Below are positions 48,018 through 55,649 of a stretch of DNA of 64,000 bases, piece by piece. The stretch's first letter is position 1. Each line of letters opens with the position of its first letter. A program made the position numbers and the translations under genes. Source of the stretch: Colwellia psychrerythraea (lineage in GTDB: Bacteria; Pseudomonadota; Gammaproteobacteria; Enterobacterales; Alteromonadaceae); assembly GCF_000764185.1 (NCBI RefSeq), contig NZ_JQEC01000057.1, positions 124,001 through 188,000 of the forward strand. Direction: 5' to 3'. The notes under the pieces are model-generated. The model was not told the DNA's origin, did not search any database, and saw only the letters and a list, made by a program, of their open reading frames with translations.

Positions 48018-49322
48018 TTAGTCTTCTTCAGGGCTATCATCAACAAAATGTTCAGGCATTACCCGCACAGTTTTTATTTTATTATCTGCTACATCAATGA
48101 TTTCTACAGGGTAGCCTGAAATACGTAAACTAATATTACTCTGCGGGATATCTTCTAAGTACTCTATTATCAAGCCATTGAGCGTTTTAGGACCATCTGT
48201 GGGCAACTTCCATGACATTTCTTTATTAATATCTCGAATACTCGCGCTGCCATCAACTAAATAGCTGCCATCAGGCTGCAAGTTAACTTCGTCACTGGTT
48301 GTCGGTGTCATGGTTGTGGTGAAGTCACCAACAATTTCTTCTAGGATATCTTCTAAAGTCACAAGCCCTTGGATATCGCCATATTCATCAACCACTAAGC
48401 CTAAACGCTCTTTAGCATGTTGAAACTTTAGCAATTGAATGTTTAAAGGAGTTCCCTCAGGAACAAAGTATAATTCACGTACTGCTCTAAGTAAGGTCGC
48501 TTTAGTAAACTGACTTTTGGATAGCAGCTTTAAGGCATCACGGGCATGAATATATCCGACAACATCATCGATACTGTCACGATAAAGCAGCACTCGGGTA
48601 TGATTTGCTTGGGTAAGTTGCTTCTGTATTTTCTTCCAGTCATCGTTAACATCAATGCCAACTAATTCACTTCGGGGGATCATGATATCTTCAACGACAA
48701 CTTTTTCTAAGTCTAAAATACCGACTAACATATCTTGGTCACGCTGATGCAATAAAGCACCAGATTCGTTCACTACGGTTCTTAATTCTTCGCTACTTAA
48801 ACTATGCTGCTCTCTTTGCTCAGCATTTATACCTAACATCATCAAAATGCCATTGGTTATCCAGTTAACCGTAACAACAAAAGGCAACATGACTTTTAAT
48901 AACAGTGATAAAATAATTGAACTTGGGAAAGCTATTTTTTCTGGATATAAGGCCGCCAATGTTTTCGGGGTCACTTCAGCAAAAATAAGCACGATTAAGG
49001 TTAATATAATGGTGGCAATTAATACTCCTAAATCTTCGGATATGCCAACTTCGCTAGAAAGACGTAAAGCAATGATAGTTGCAATAGCAGAAGCAGCAAT
49101 ATTAACTAGGTTGTTACCAATAAGAATTAAACCAATAAGGCGATCTGGTCGACTAAGTAACTTACTTACCCGTTTAGCGCCTTTATGCTTTTGCTTTTCA
49201 AGGTGGCGTAAGCGATAACGATTGAGTGACATCATGCCGGTTTCAGAGCTTGAAAAATAGGCAGAAATAAATATTAAGATGCCAAGAATGGTAAAGAGCA
49301 TCTGGGTGGATATACTGTCCAA
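48018..49322 (-). CDS. corB: CorB/YfjD-like CNNM-CBS membrane protein
   Basis: Probable magnesium/cobalt transporter accessory protein of 434 aa. Four membrane helices form the CNNM (DUF21) domain (about 10-190), with the SSSETGMMSLNRYR start and the conserved FAEVTPKTLAA. Two CBS modules follow (about 205-340; EDIMIPRSELVGIDVN, and YGDIQGLVTLEDILEEIVGDF). A CorC_HlyC C-terminal domain ends it. In E. coli, yfjD (corB) and ypjD lie beside ffh; here the same trio is found. Function in cation efflux is family knowledge, not seen here. Confidence 0.88.
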   Translation of the reverse strand: MDSISTQMLFTILGILIFISAYFSSSETGMMSLNRYRLRHLEKQKHKGAKRVSKLLSRPDRLIGLILIGNNLVNIAASAIATIIALRLSSEVGISEDLGVLIATIILTLIVLIFAEVTPKTLAALYPEKIAFPSSIILSLLLKVMLPFVVTVNWITNGILMMLGINAEQREQHSLSSEELRTVVNESGALLHQRDQDMLVGILDLEKVVVEDIMIPRSELVGIDVNDDWKKIQKQLTQANHTRVLLYRDSIDDVVGYIHARDALKLLSKSQFTKATLLRAVRELYFVPEGTPLNIQLLKFQHAKERLGLVVDEYGDIQGLVTLEDILEEIVGDFTTTMTPTTSDEVNLQPDGSYLVDGSASIRDINKEMSWKLPTDGPKTLNGLIIEYLEDIPQSNISLRISGYPVEIIDVADNKIKTVRVMPEHFVDDSPEED

Positions 49323-49365
49323 AAAAAGGGTTTCCTTTAGCTAAAGTAAAAATTAAATAACTGAG

Positions 49366-49395
49366 TAACACTGCTAGCTTATACCAGCAGTGTTA
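49366..49395. terminator. Hairpin between ypjD and corB
   Basis: TAACACTGCT and AGCAGTGTTA form a perfect 10-bp stem with a ten-base loop. It lies between the two minus-strand genes. No clean T run follows directly, so it may be an attenuator or a stability hairpin. Confidence 0.45.
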
Positions 49396-49448
49396 TTGCG
49401 ACAAGTACCAAGATGTCATTGCTACAAAGGTAGGGGGAGCCGTGGTAT

Positions 49449-50246
49449 TTATAGAATAAACTCTCTAACGAAACGACTACCAAAGTAGGCTAAAGTGAGT
49501 AAACCACTGGCACTAACCATAAGAACTAATACTCGGTGACCACGCCAACCTTTTGCAAAGTGCCCCCAAAGGATTAAACAATAAATGGCAAATGAAAGCA
49601 GTGAAAGTACTGTTTTATGGGCATTTTCTTTTGCCAAAAAGCCATCTAAGAAAGTAAAACCAATAATTTCACTGACAAATAGTATGGCTGTACCCACTGT
49701 TAAGATGTTAAAAAGTTGCTTTTCAACTTGCATAAGTGGCGGTAAATGTGCGACAGCAGTTAAATTTTTACTCTTCAACTTCAGGTTGATATAGGTAACT
49801 TGAAAAGCAAATAAAGTAGCAATTATTAATACACAATAGGCAATTAGGGCAAAACTGATATGGCTTAATAAAATGACTTTCCCTATCACTAAGGGGATAG
49901 AGTCAATAGGTGGAATAAAAATAATGACTAATTGCCATAACCCAGTAAAGCCATATATCACCGGTAGTAATAAATTAACTTTAAAGCGTAATGCCACCAG
50001 GGTAATTACAACGGTGATAATCAAGCTGACTAAGGAGATCACATTGGGTAAACTAAAGTTGATGGTGTCTTGCGAGAAAAATAATAAAGCGTCATTAAAG
50101 CCATGCACAATAATAGCTGCCGCGGCTAAACTTAAAACTAAAGTGATATTTGGTCCTTTAGGGTGGAACAAGCGTGTGACGATCGCCAACGTCGCAAGCA
50201 TATAAAGCAGAAATGCTAAACTTGAACCTATAACCAAAAAATCCAC
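49449..50246 (-). CDS. ypjD: YpjD-like cytochrome-c-assembly-type membrane protein
   Basis: Membrane protein of 265 aa with eight predicted helices. It resembles the CcsA/ResC/CcmC haem-handling family (cytochrome C assembly domain). Conserved features are LLSHISFALIAYCVLIIATLFAF and the second His-containing block NAHKTVLSLLSFAIYCLILWGHF followed by KGWRGHR. In E. coli, ypjD is next to yfjD and ffh and is not required for cytochrome c maturation; its function is unclear. It is followed on the same strand by corB with a 126-bp gap. Confidence 0.85.
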   Translation of the reverse strand: MDFLVIGSSLAFLLYMLATLAIVTRLFHPKGPNITLVLSLAAAAIIVHGFNDALLFFSQDTINFSLPNVISLVSLIITVVITLVALRFKVNLLLPVIYGFTGLWQLVIIFIPPIDSIPLVIGKVILLSHISFALIAYCVLIIATLFAFQVTYINLKLKSKNLTAVAHLPPLMQVEKQLFNILTVGTAILFVSEIIGFTFLDGFLAKENAHKTVLSLLSFAIYCLILWGHFAKGWRGHRVLVLMVSASGLLTLAYFGSRFVREFIL

Positions 50247-50365
50247 AAAAACCCCTAGAGCAACTCAAATATGCATTAAAAAATTGATTCTATCAGATAA
50301 AATCTATAGCGCCATGTGATTAGCGCAAAGTATTGACTTAAATTAAAGAAAACAAAGGTTACCTT

Positions 50366-50419
50366 ATGATTAAAGCAATAATTAGTTTATTAAATGAAGG
50401 CAAGCAAACTACCGAGTAA
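50366..50419 (+). CDS. Possible 17-codon ORF upstream of ffh
   Basis: ATG at 50366, preceded by an AAAGG sequence at suitable distance, encodes MIKAIISLLNEGKQTTE and stops at TAA 50417-50419. The spacing suggests possible translation as a leader peptide, or it is a chance frame. No conservation could be tested. Confidence 0.25.
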   Translation: MIKAIISLLNEGKQTTE

Positions 50420-50544
50420 ATTATTATTTTATGAGCATTATTAGCAATAAATCATAGGCGGGATTTATCTGTTGTCGCATCTAAGGGAAATCTGGGTATA
50501 ATAGCAGCATTAACCTTATCAATATTTTGCTGTTAGAGTATTTC

Positions 50545-51933
50545 ATGTTTGACAATCTTTCCGATCGCTTAAGTAAAACGCTTAAAAACATTAGTGGCCG
50601 TGGCCGTTTAACCGAAGACAATATTAAAGAAACCTTACGTGAAGTACGTATGGCATTACTTGAAGCGGATGTTGCTTTACCCGTTATTCGTGAATTTATT
50701 GCTAAAGTAAAAGAGCAGGCTGTTGGCACTGATGTTTCTAAAAGCCTCTCACCAGGTCAAGTTTTTGTCAAGATTGTACAAAAAGAACTTGAAGCTGCCA
50801 TGGGTGATGTCAACGAAGCCCTTGATTTAAAAGCGGCTCCTCCGGCAATAGTCTTGATGGCTGGCTTGCAAGGTGCAGGTAAAACTACCTCTGTAGCCAA
50901 GTTAGCGAAATTTTTAACAGAACGAGAAAAGAAAAAAGTATTGGTCGTTAGTGCCGATGTCTATCGCCCTGCGGCTATTAAGCAGCTTGAAACTCTAGCT
51001 AATGAAATCAATGTTGGCTTTTTTCCAAGTGACATTAAACAAAAACCAATTGATATCGCGACTGCTGCTATCGAACATGCCAAAAAGAACTTCTTCGATG
51101 TATTAATTGTAGATACCGCTGGCCGTTTACATGTTGATGAAGACATGATGGGAGAAATTCAGCAACTTCATGCTGCAATCAACCCAATAGAAACCTTATT
51201 TACTGTTGATGCCATGACAGGTCAAGATGCGGCTAATACCGCCAAGGCCTTTAATGATGCATTACCACTAACCGGTATTATATTAACGAAAACCGATGGT
51301 GATGCTCGCGGCGGTGCTGCTTTATCAATTCGTCATATCACTGGCAAGCCTATTAAATTTATGGGGGTTGGTGAAAAAATTGAAGCATTAGAGCCATTCC
51401 ATCCAGATCGTATTGCCTCACGTATTTTAGGTATGGGTGATGTACTCTCATTAGTTGAAGAGATTGAACAAAAAGTTGATAGAAAGCAGGCTGAGAAATT
51501 AGCTAAAAAAGTTAAAAGTGGCAAAGGTTTTAATTTAGAAGATTTTCGTGATCAACTCGTCCAAATGAAAAACATGGGCGGTATGATGGGTATGATGGAT
51601 AAGCTCCCTGGCATGGGTAACATGTCTGATAAAATTAAAGATCAAATGGATGATAAAATAACTGTACAAATGGAAGCCATCATTAACTCTATGACGCCAG
51701 GCGAGCGCGAGCGTCCTGATGTTATTAAAGGATCACGTAAACGTCGTATTGCTGCGGGCTCTGGTACTCAAATTCAAGATGTAAATAAGCTACTTAAGCA
51801 ATTTACTCAGATGCAAAAAATGATGAAGAAAATGTCAGGTAAAGGTGGCATGAAAAAGATGATGCGTAGCATGCAAGGCATGATGCCACCTGGTGGTGGA
51901 ATGGGCGGAGGCGGAGGCATGTTCGGCCGCTAA
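50545..51933 (+). CDS. ffh: Signal recognition particle protein Ffh
   Basis: GTPase subunit of the signal recognition particle. From ATG 50545 (MFDNLSDRLSKTLKNISGRGRL) it is 462 aa, with an AGAG ribosome site; the frame is open to 50527 upstream. The N domain is at about 1-95. The G domain has GLQGAGKTT, DTAGRLHVD, and TKTDGDARGGAALS. The Met-rich M domain (about 325-445) has MGGMMGMMDKLPGM, and a glycine-rich tail GGGMGGGGGMFGR ends it. In most gammaproteobacteria rpsP follows ffh directly; here about 9.2 kb lie between. Confidence 0.97.
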   Translation: MFDNLSDRLSKTLKNISGRGRLTEDNIKETLREVRMALLEADVALPVIREFIAKVKEQAVGTDVSKSLSPGQVFVKIVQKELEAAMGDVNEALDLKAAPPAIVLMAGLQGAGKTTSVAKLAKFLTEREKKKVLVVSADVYRPAAIKQLETLANEINVGFFPSDIKQKPIDIATAAIEHAKKNFFDVLIVDTAGRLHVDEDMMGEIQQLHAAINPIETLFTVDAMTGQDAANTAKAFNDALPLTGIILTKTDGDARGGAALSIRHITGKPIKFMGVGEKIEALEPFHPDRIASRILGMGDVLSLVEEIEQKVDRKQAEKLAKKVKSGKGFNLEDFRDQLVQMKNMGGMMGMMDKLPGMGNMSDKIKDQMDDKITVQMEAIINSMTPGERERPDVIKGSRKRRIAAGSGTQIQDVNKLLKQFTQMQKMMKKMSGKGGMKKMMRSMQGMMPPGGGMGGGGGMFGR

Positions 51934-51964
51934 CGCTATAAATAAATTTTTAATTGTTCTTATC

Positions 51965-51988
51965 AAAGGTCGCATTCGCGGCCTTTTT
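51965..51988 (+). terminator. Intrinsic terminator after ffh
   Basis: AAAGGTCGC and GCGGCCTTT form a stem with a four-base loop (one G-T pair) and end in six Ts, 32 bases after the stop codon. Confidence 0.85.
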
Positions 51989-51999
51989 TATTACCGGTA

Positions 52000-52401
52000 A
52001 TAAGTTCAGTTGTTAGCCAGCTAAAAAATAACTATGCTGATTATAATGCACCTTTCTCCGGTATTACATGAGCTGTAAACATTGCATGCTGCTATGTTCA
52101 ACCCTTATTGATAAGAGTAAATATAACTTTCAGTTGCTTAGAGAAATCGAATTTTAGCTGTTTTAATTATCTTTATGCTGATACATGAATTTAGCTATTT
52201 GTAACTTTCTTTGCTATATATCAATAAAAGTAACATTAACCCACATCTTTATGAGATTTATTCGCATTTATGTTCAACTTTGTGTATTATGCCCGCAATT
52301 AAAAATAATACAAAATAGCTCTGTATTTTAAGACTTTGTTTCTCTCTGTGTGTTCTTTGAGGGAATAATTTAAGGTACTAATGAGCTCAATTGGAGTAGT
52401 A
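52000..52401. other. Intergenic region with Fur-type promoter
   Basis: About 400 bp, AT-rich, between the ffh terminator and the DUF4856 lipoprotein. It carries the Fur-box-like site and its promoter (52250-52290). The rest shows nothing I can name. Confidence 0.6.
52250..52290 (+). promoter_or_regulatory. Fur-box-like site overlapping a promoter
   Basis: TATGAGATTTATTCGCATT (52250-52268) matches the Fur-type palindrome AATGAGAATTATTCTCATT at 16 of 19 positions. It overlaps a -35-like TTCGCA (52261-52266); TATTAT at 52285-52290 is an 18-base-spaced -10. The iron-uptake genes downstream fit Fur control. Confidence 0.6.
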
Positions 52402-54117
52402 ATGAAATTTCAAAGAAAAGCACTCGCCATAGCCGTAATGGTAGCAACCTCAACACTAAGCGCTTGTTCAAGTGATGATATTAAAGAATTATTAAATCTT
52501 GCACCGACAGACATCAAGCTATCAAATGTTTCAGTTGATGAAAATGCTAAAGGGACTAAGATTGCTGATCTTTCTGTTGTTGACTTAGATCTTAAAGATT
52601 CTTTTACTTACACAACGAACAATGAAAACTTTGTTATTTCAGGCGCTACATTAAGCCTAGCTCCAGAATATGCACTTGATTACGAAAAAGAAACCAGTGT
52701 AACTTTTGATATCACAGTAACGGACAGTGATAACAATAGCCTAACTCAAGCATTTACTATTGAAGTAAATGATATGCTTGATTATTACGGCTTTATGAGC
52801 AAAGTAGGTGATGAAACTAAATCAAGTGTTTCTTACGGCGGCCAGTCAGCACGTCACGCGTTAATTGCAGAGCTGAAACATTACATTGGTAAAGGTGGTT
52901 TACAAGCAGATCTAGACGACAGTACTTTAACGACTAAAGCTGATGTTATCGCTAAGTTGAACAGCCTATATAATGCCGATGAGCTGTCATGGGATAACCT
53001 TGCAATCACTTTCACTACAGCGAAGCAAAAGTTATTTAATGAGCTATCTGGTAGTTATAAAAGCTTAAAAGAAAAAGTAGCAGGCCAAGATACTGGCGGT
53101 CAACATAAAGATTGGTCAACAGAGTTTGCTGGTTGGGGCGCAAAAGGTTCAACTACACCTGTTGATTTGATTGATACTTACTTCCAACAAATTGCTGATA
53201 TAGCCATTGATAATTTAGGTAGTGAACGTTTTGATCCAATTACTAGTACTAAAATCCCTGTTTATGTAACTGATAACGGCACTGATTTAAATCAGTTAAT
53301 TCAAAAATTCTTATTAATGTCAGTAACCTATTCACAAGCAACTGATGATTATTTAGATGAAGAAAAAGGTTTAGCCACAGATAATGTTTCTGGTGATAAA
53401 GAAGGTACTAAAGACTACACCAAGTTAGAACATCAGTTTGATGAAGGTTTTGGCTACTTTGGCGCAGCGCGTGATTATTTAGCATATAACGACAATGAAA
53501 TCGCCGGTAAGGTATCATCTGATGAAGATGGTCGTAGTGACTGGAACGGTCAACATGATACTGATGGCGATGGCGTAATTGACTTAACCTCAGAGAAGAA
53601 CTTCGGTAATTCAATAAATGCCGCGAAACGTGATCGTGGTTCAAAAGATAATGCTGCAGCAACTGATTACACTAAGCAAGCTATGGATGCTTTCTTAATG
53701 GGTCGTAAGCTAATTAATGATAATGCTGGTATGGCTTTAACTGAAGCACAAATGAATGAGTTATTAGGTTACCGTGATACAGCAGTTAAAGCTTGGGAGA
53801 ATGCGGTTGCTGGTACAGTTGTCCATTATATCAATGATTTACATGGCGATTTAGACAAAGTAGGTACTGCTGACTTTAGTTTTAGCGATACAGCTAAGCA
53901 CTTCTCTGAATTAAAAGGTTTTGCTTTAGGTTTACAGTTTAACCCATACTCGCCAATGACTGATGCGCAATTTGAAGCAATGCATGTGTTATTGAAAGAT
54001 GCACCTGTATTAGTTGGTGCGGTGGCTATCGAGGCTTATCAAGCCGACCTTATTAAGGCGCGTGATATCTTAGAAGCGGCATTAAGTTTTGATACTGAAA
54101 ACGTTGCTAACTGGTAA
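52402..54117 (+). CDS. DUF4856 lipoprotein with cadherin-like domain
   Basis: Exported lipoprotein of 571 aa. The start is ATG 52402 (MKFQRKALAIAVMV) with GGAG upstream; ATG 52381 is possible. The lipid Cys is at residue 22 (TLSACSS). A cadherin-like beta domain follows (about 35-125; APTDIKLSNVSVDENAKGTKIA). The DUF4856 part (about 130-570) has a metal-binding-like stretch EDGRSDWNGQHDTDGDGVIDLTSEKNFG in the middle. DUF4856 proteins often lie beside imelysins and TonB receptors. A role at the cell surface in iron uptake is inferred from context only. Confidence 0.75.
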   Translation: MKFQRKALAIAVMVATSTLSACSSDDIKELLNLAPTDIKLSNVSVDENAKGTKIADLSVVDLDLKDSFTYTTNNENFVISGATLSLAPEYALDYEKETSVTFDITVTDSDNNSLTQAFTIEVNDMLDYYGFMSKVGDETKSSVSYGGQSARHALIAELKHYIGKGGLQADLDDSTLTTKADVIAKLNSLYNADELSWDNLAITFTTAKQKLFNELSGSYKSLKEKVAGQDTGGQHKDWSTEFAGWGAKGSTTPVDLIDTYFQQIADIAIDNLGSERFDPITSTKIPVYVTDNGTDLNQLIQKFLLMSVTYSQATDDYLDEEKGLATDNVSGDKEGTKDYTKLEHQFDEGFGYFGAARDYLAYNDNEIAGKVSSDEDGRSDWNGQHDTDGDGVIDLTSEKNFGNSINAAKRDRGSKDNAAATDYTKQAMDAFLMGRKLINDNAGMALTEAQMNELLGYRDTAVKAWENAVAGTVVHYINDLHGDLDKVGTADFSFSDTAKHFSELKGFALGLQFNPYSPMTDAQFEAMHVLLKDAPVLVGAVAIEAYQADLIKARDILEAALSFDTENVANW

Positions 54118-54174
54118 ACGTTTATTGTTAGTCTGGGACGCTAATACCTAAGGCTAACAAGTTAAAATTTTAAA

Positions 54175-54207
54175 CAAAGCTTGAACAGGGATGTTGTTCG
54201 AGCTTTG
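54175..54207. terminator. Hairpin after the DUF4856 gene
   Basis: CAAAGCTTGAACA and TGTTCGAGCTTTG form a stem with one mismatch and a seven-base loop. No T run follows, so it may not stop transcription into the imelysin gene. Confidence 0.45.
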
Positions 54208-54280
54208 TTGCGTTTTAAGCATTAATAAGTAAAAAAGGTAATTAGCATAAATGGATAGCTGCTAATTGTTGTTAAAGGTT

Positions 54281-54357
54281 AGGTCGTCTAAAGGCAGTCT
54301 AAAGATAATCTATAGGTAATCTATTGGTAATCTAAAGGTAAATTTAAGGTACAGTAA
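54281..54357 (+). repeat. Seven-copy 11-bp repeat ladder before the imelysin gene
   Basis: Consecutive 11-base units start at 54281, 54292, 54303, 54314, 54325, 54336 and 54347, most of the form AGGTAATCTAA. The first two and last two are diverged. The last ends two bases before the ATG at 54360, and each unit carries an AGGT or similar ribosome-binding-like motif. There is no coding sense. Confidence 0.85.
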
Positions 54358-54359
54358 TC

Positions 54360-55649
54360 ATGAAATATTCCCCTACACGCTCTTTTGCTCTTTCAATCAA
54401 TAAGAAGCTTATTTCCGTAGCACTCGCCTCAGTGTTTATTATTAGTGCATGTGGTGAAGAGTCCACCAGCACAAATGGTGTTGGCTTTAATGATAGCCAA
54501 GACACCAATACTGATTTTGATCAAGGTAAATTAATAACCAGTATCGTTGATAAGGTCATCACGCCAACTTATCAGCAGTTTTCTTCCCTAGCCTCTGAGC
54601 AGCAACAAGCAATCAGTAACTACTGTGTACAAGAGTCGGCACTTGCTCTAGGTAATAGTAGTGATACATTAGTTAATGATGCCAAAGTACTAGCAAAAGA
54701 AAGTTGGCAAACTGCTATGAACAGCTGGCAGCAAGCCGAAATGATGCAATTTTCACAATTTCTTATTGATGGTGGTTTACGTAATAATATTTATTCATGG
54801 CCGACGAAAAATACCTGTGGTGTTGATCTTGACGTTACTTACTTTAAAGCAGGTAGTGTAAATGGTCAGCCTTATAACATTGCTACACGTACAGCGTCGC
54901 GTAAAAGCATGGTTGCCTTAGAGTTTCTACTGTTTAGTGATAATCTTGCTCATACTTGCACAGGCTCTACAGTACCTACACAGTGGAATAACCAAACCGA
55001 GCAATACCGTAAAGTAGCTCGCTGTGAATTTGCCAGTGAAGTCGCAGCAGATATTAAAAATAATGCTATAGAGTTATTAACCGCTTGGCAAGGCAGTGAT
55101 GGCACGGGTGGTTATGCCGCTAAACTTAAAAGTGCAGGTACTGTCGGCAGTGACTTTGCTACGCAACATGACGCAGTAAATAAATTAAGTGATGCTATTT
55201 TCTATTTAGATAACTTTACTAAAGATAGTAAATTAGCTAAACCGCTAGGTTTATTTGCCAATGAATGTGGCTCACAAGCCTGCCCTGAATCAGTCGAGTC
55301 TAATTTTGCAAATCACTCGATCACAAATATCACCAACAACCTGCAAGCGCTGAAGATGTTTATGCAAGGCAGCTTAACTGCTGGTGAGACTGATGCGTTA
55401 GGTTTTAGTCATTATTTAACAGATGTTGGTGATGAAGTTACCGCAGCTACTATAAATGATCATTTAGCGCTTGCTATTGAAGAAACGAAAAATTATCAAC
55501 AGTCTTTGGCATCAACATTAGCTAATGACTCCGATAAAGTCTTAGTAACCCATGGCGACGTAAAAAATATTACCGATAAACTAAAAAGCGACTTTATTAC
55601 CAGCTTAGCTTTAGAGTTACCAAAAACTTCTGCTGGAGACAATGATTAA
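54360..55649 (+). CDS. Imelysin-family lipoprotein
   Basis: Exported lipoprotein of 429 aa. The signal leads to the lipid Cys at residue 31 (FIISACGEE). The rest is the imelysin (peptidase M75-like, iron-regulated) domain. Typical blocks are NSWQQAEMMQFSQF, NIYSWPTKNTCGVD, TASRKSMVALEFLLFSDN and TQHDAVNKLSDAIFYL. Members are iron-regulated outer-surface proteins in several bacteria, and proteolytic activity is uncertain. It overlaps the TonB receptor start by one base (TAATG at 55647-55651), so the two are translationally coupled. Confidence 0.85.
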   Translation: MKYSPTRSFALSINKKLISVALASVFIISACGEESTSTNGVGFNDSQDTNTDFDQGKLITSIVDKVITPTYQQFSSLASEQQQAISNYCVQESALALGNSSDTLVNDAKVLAKESWQTAMNSWQQAEMMQFSQFLIDGGLRNNIYSWPTKNTCGVDLDVTYFKAGSVNGQPYNIATRTASRKSMVALEFLLFSDNLAHTCTGSTVPTQWNNQTEQYRKVARCEFASEVAADIKNNAIELLTAWQGSDGTGGYAAKLKSAGTVGSDFATQHDAVNKLSDAIFYLDNFTKDSKLAKPLGLFANECGSQACPESVESNFANHSITNITNNLQALKMFMQGSLTAGETDALGFSHYLTDVGDEVTAATINDHLALAIEETKNYQQSLASTLANDSDKVLVTHGDVKNITDKLKSDFITSLALELPKTSAGDND

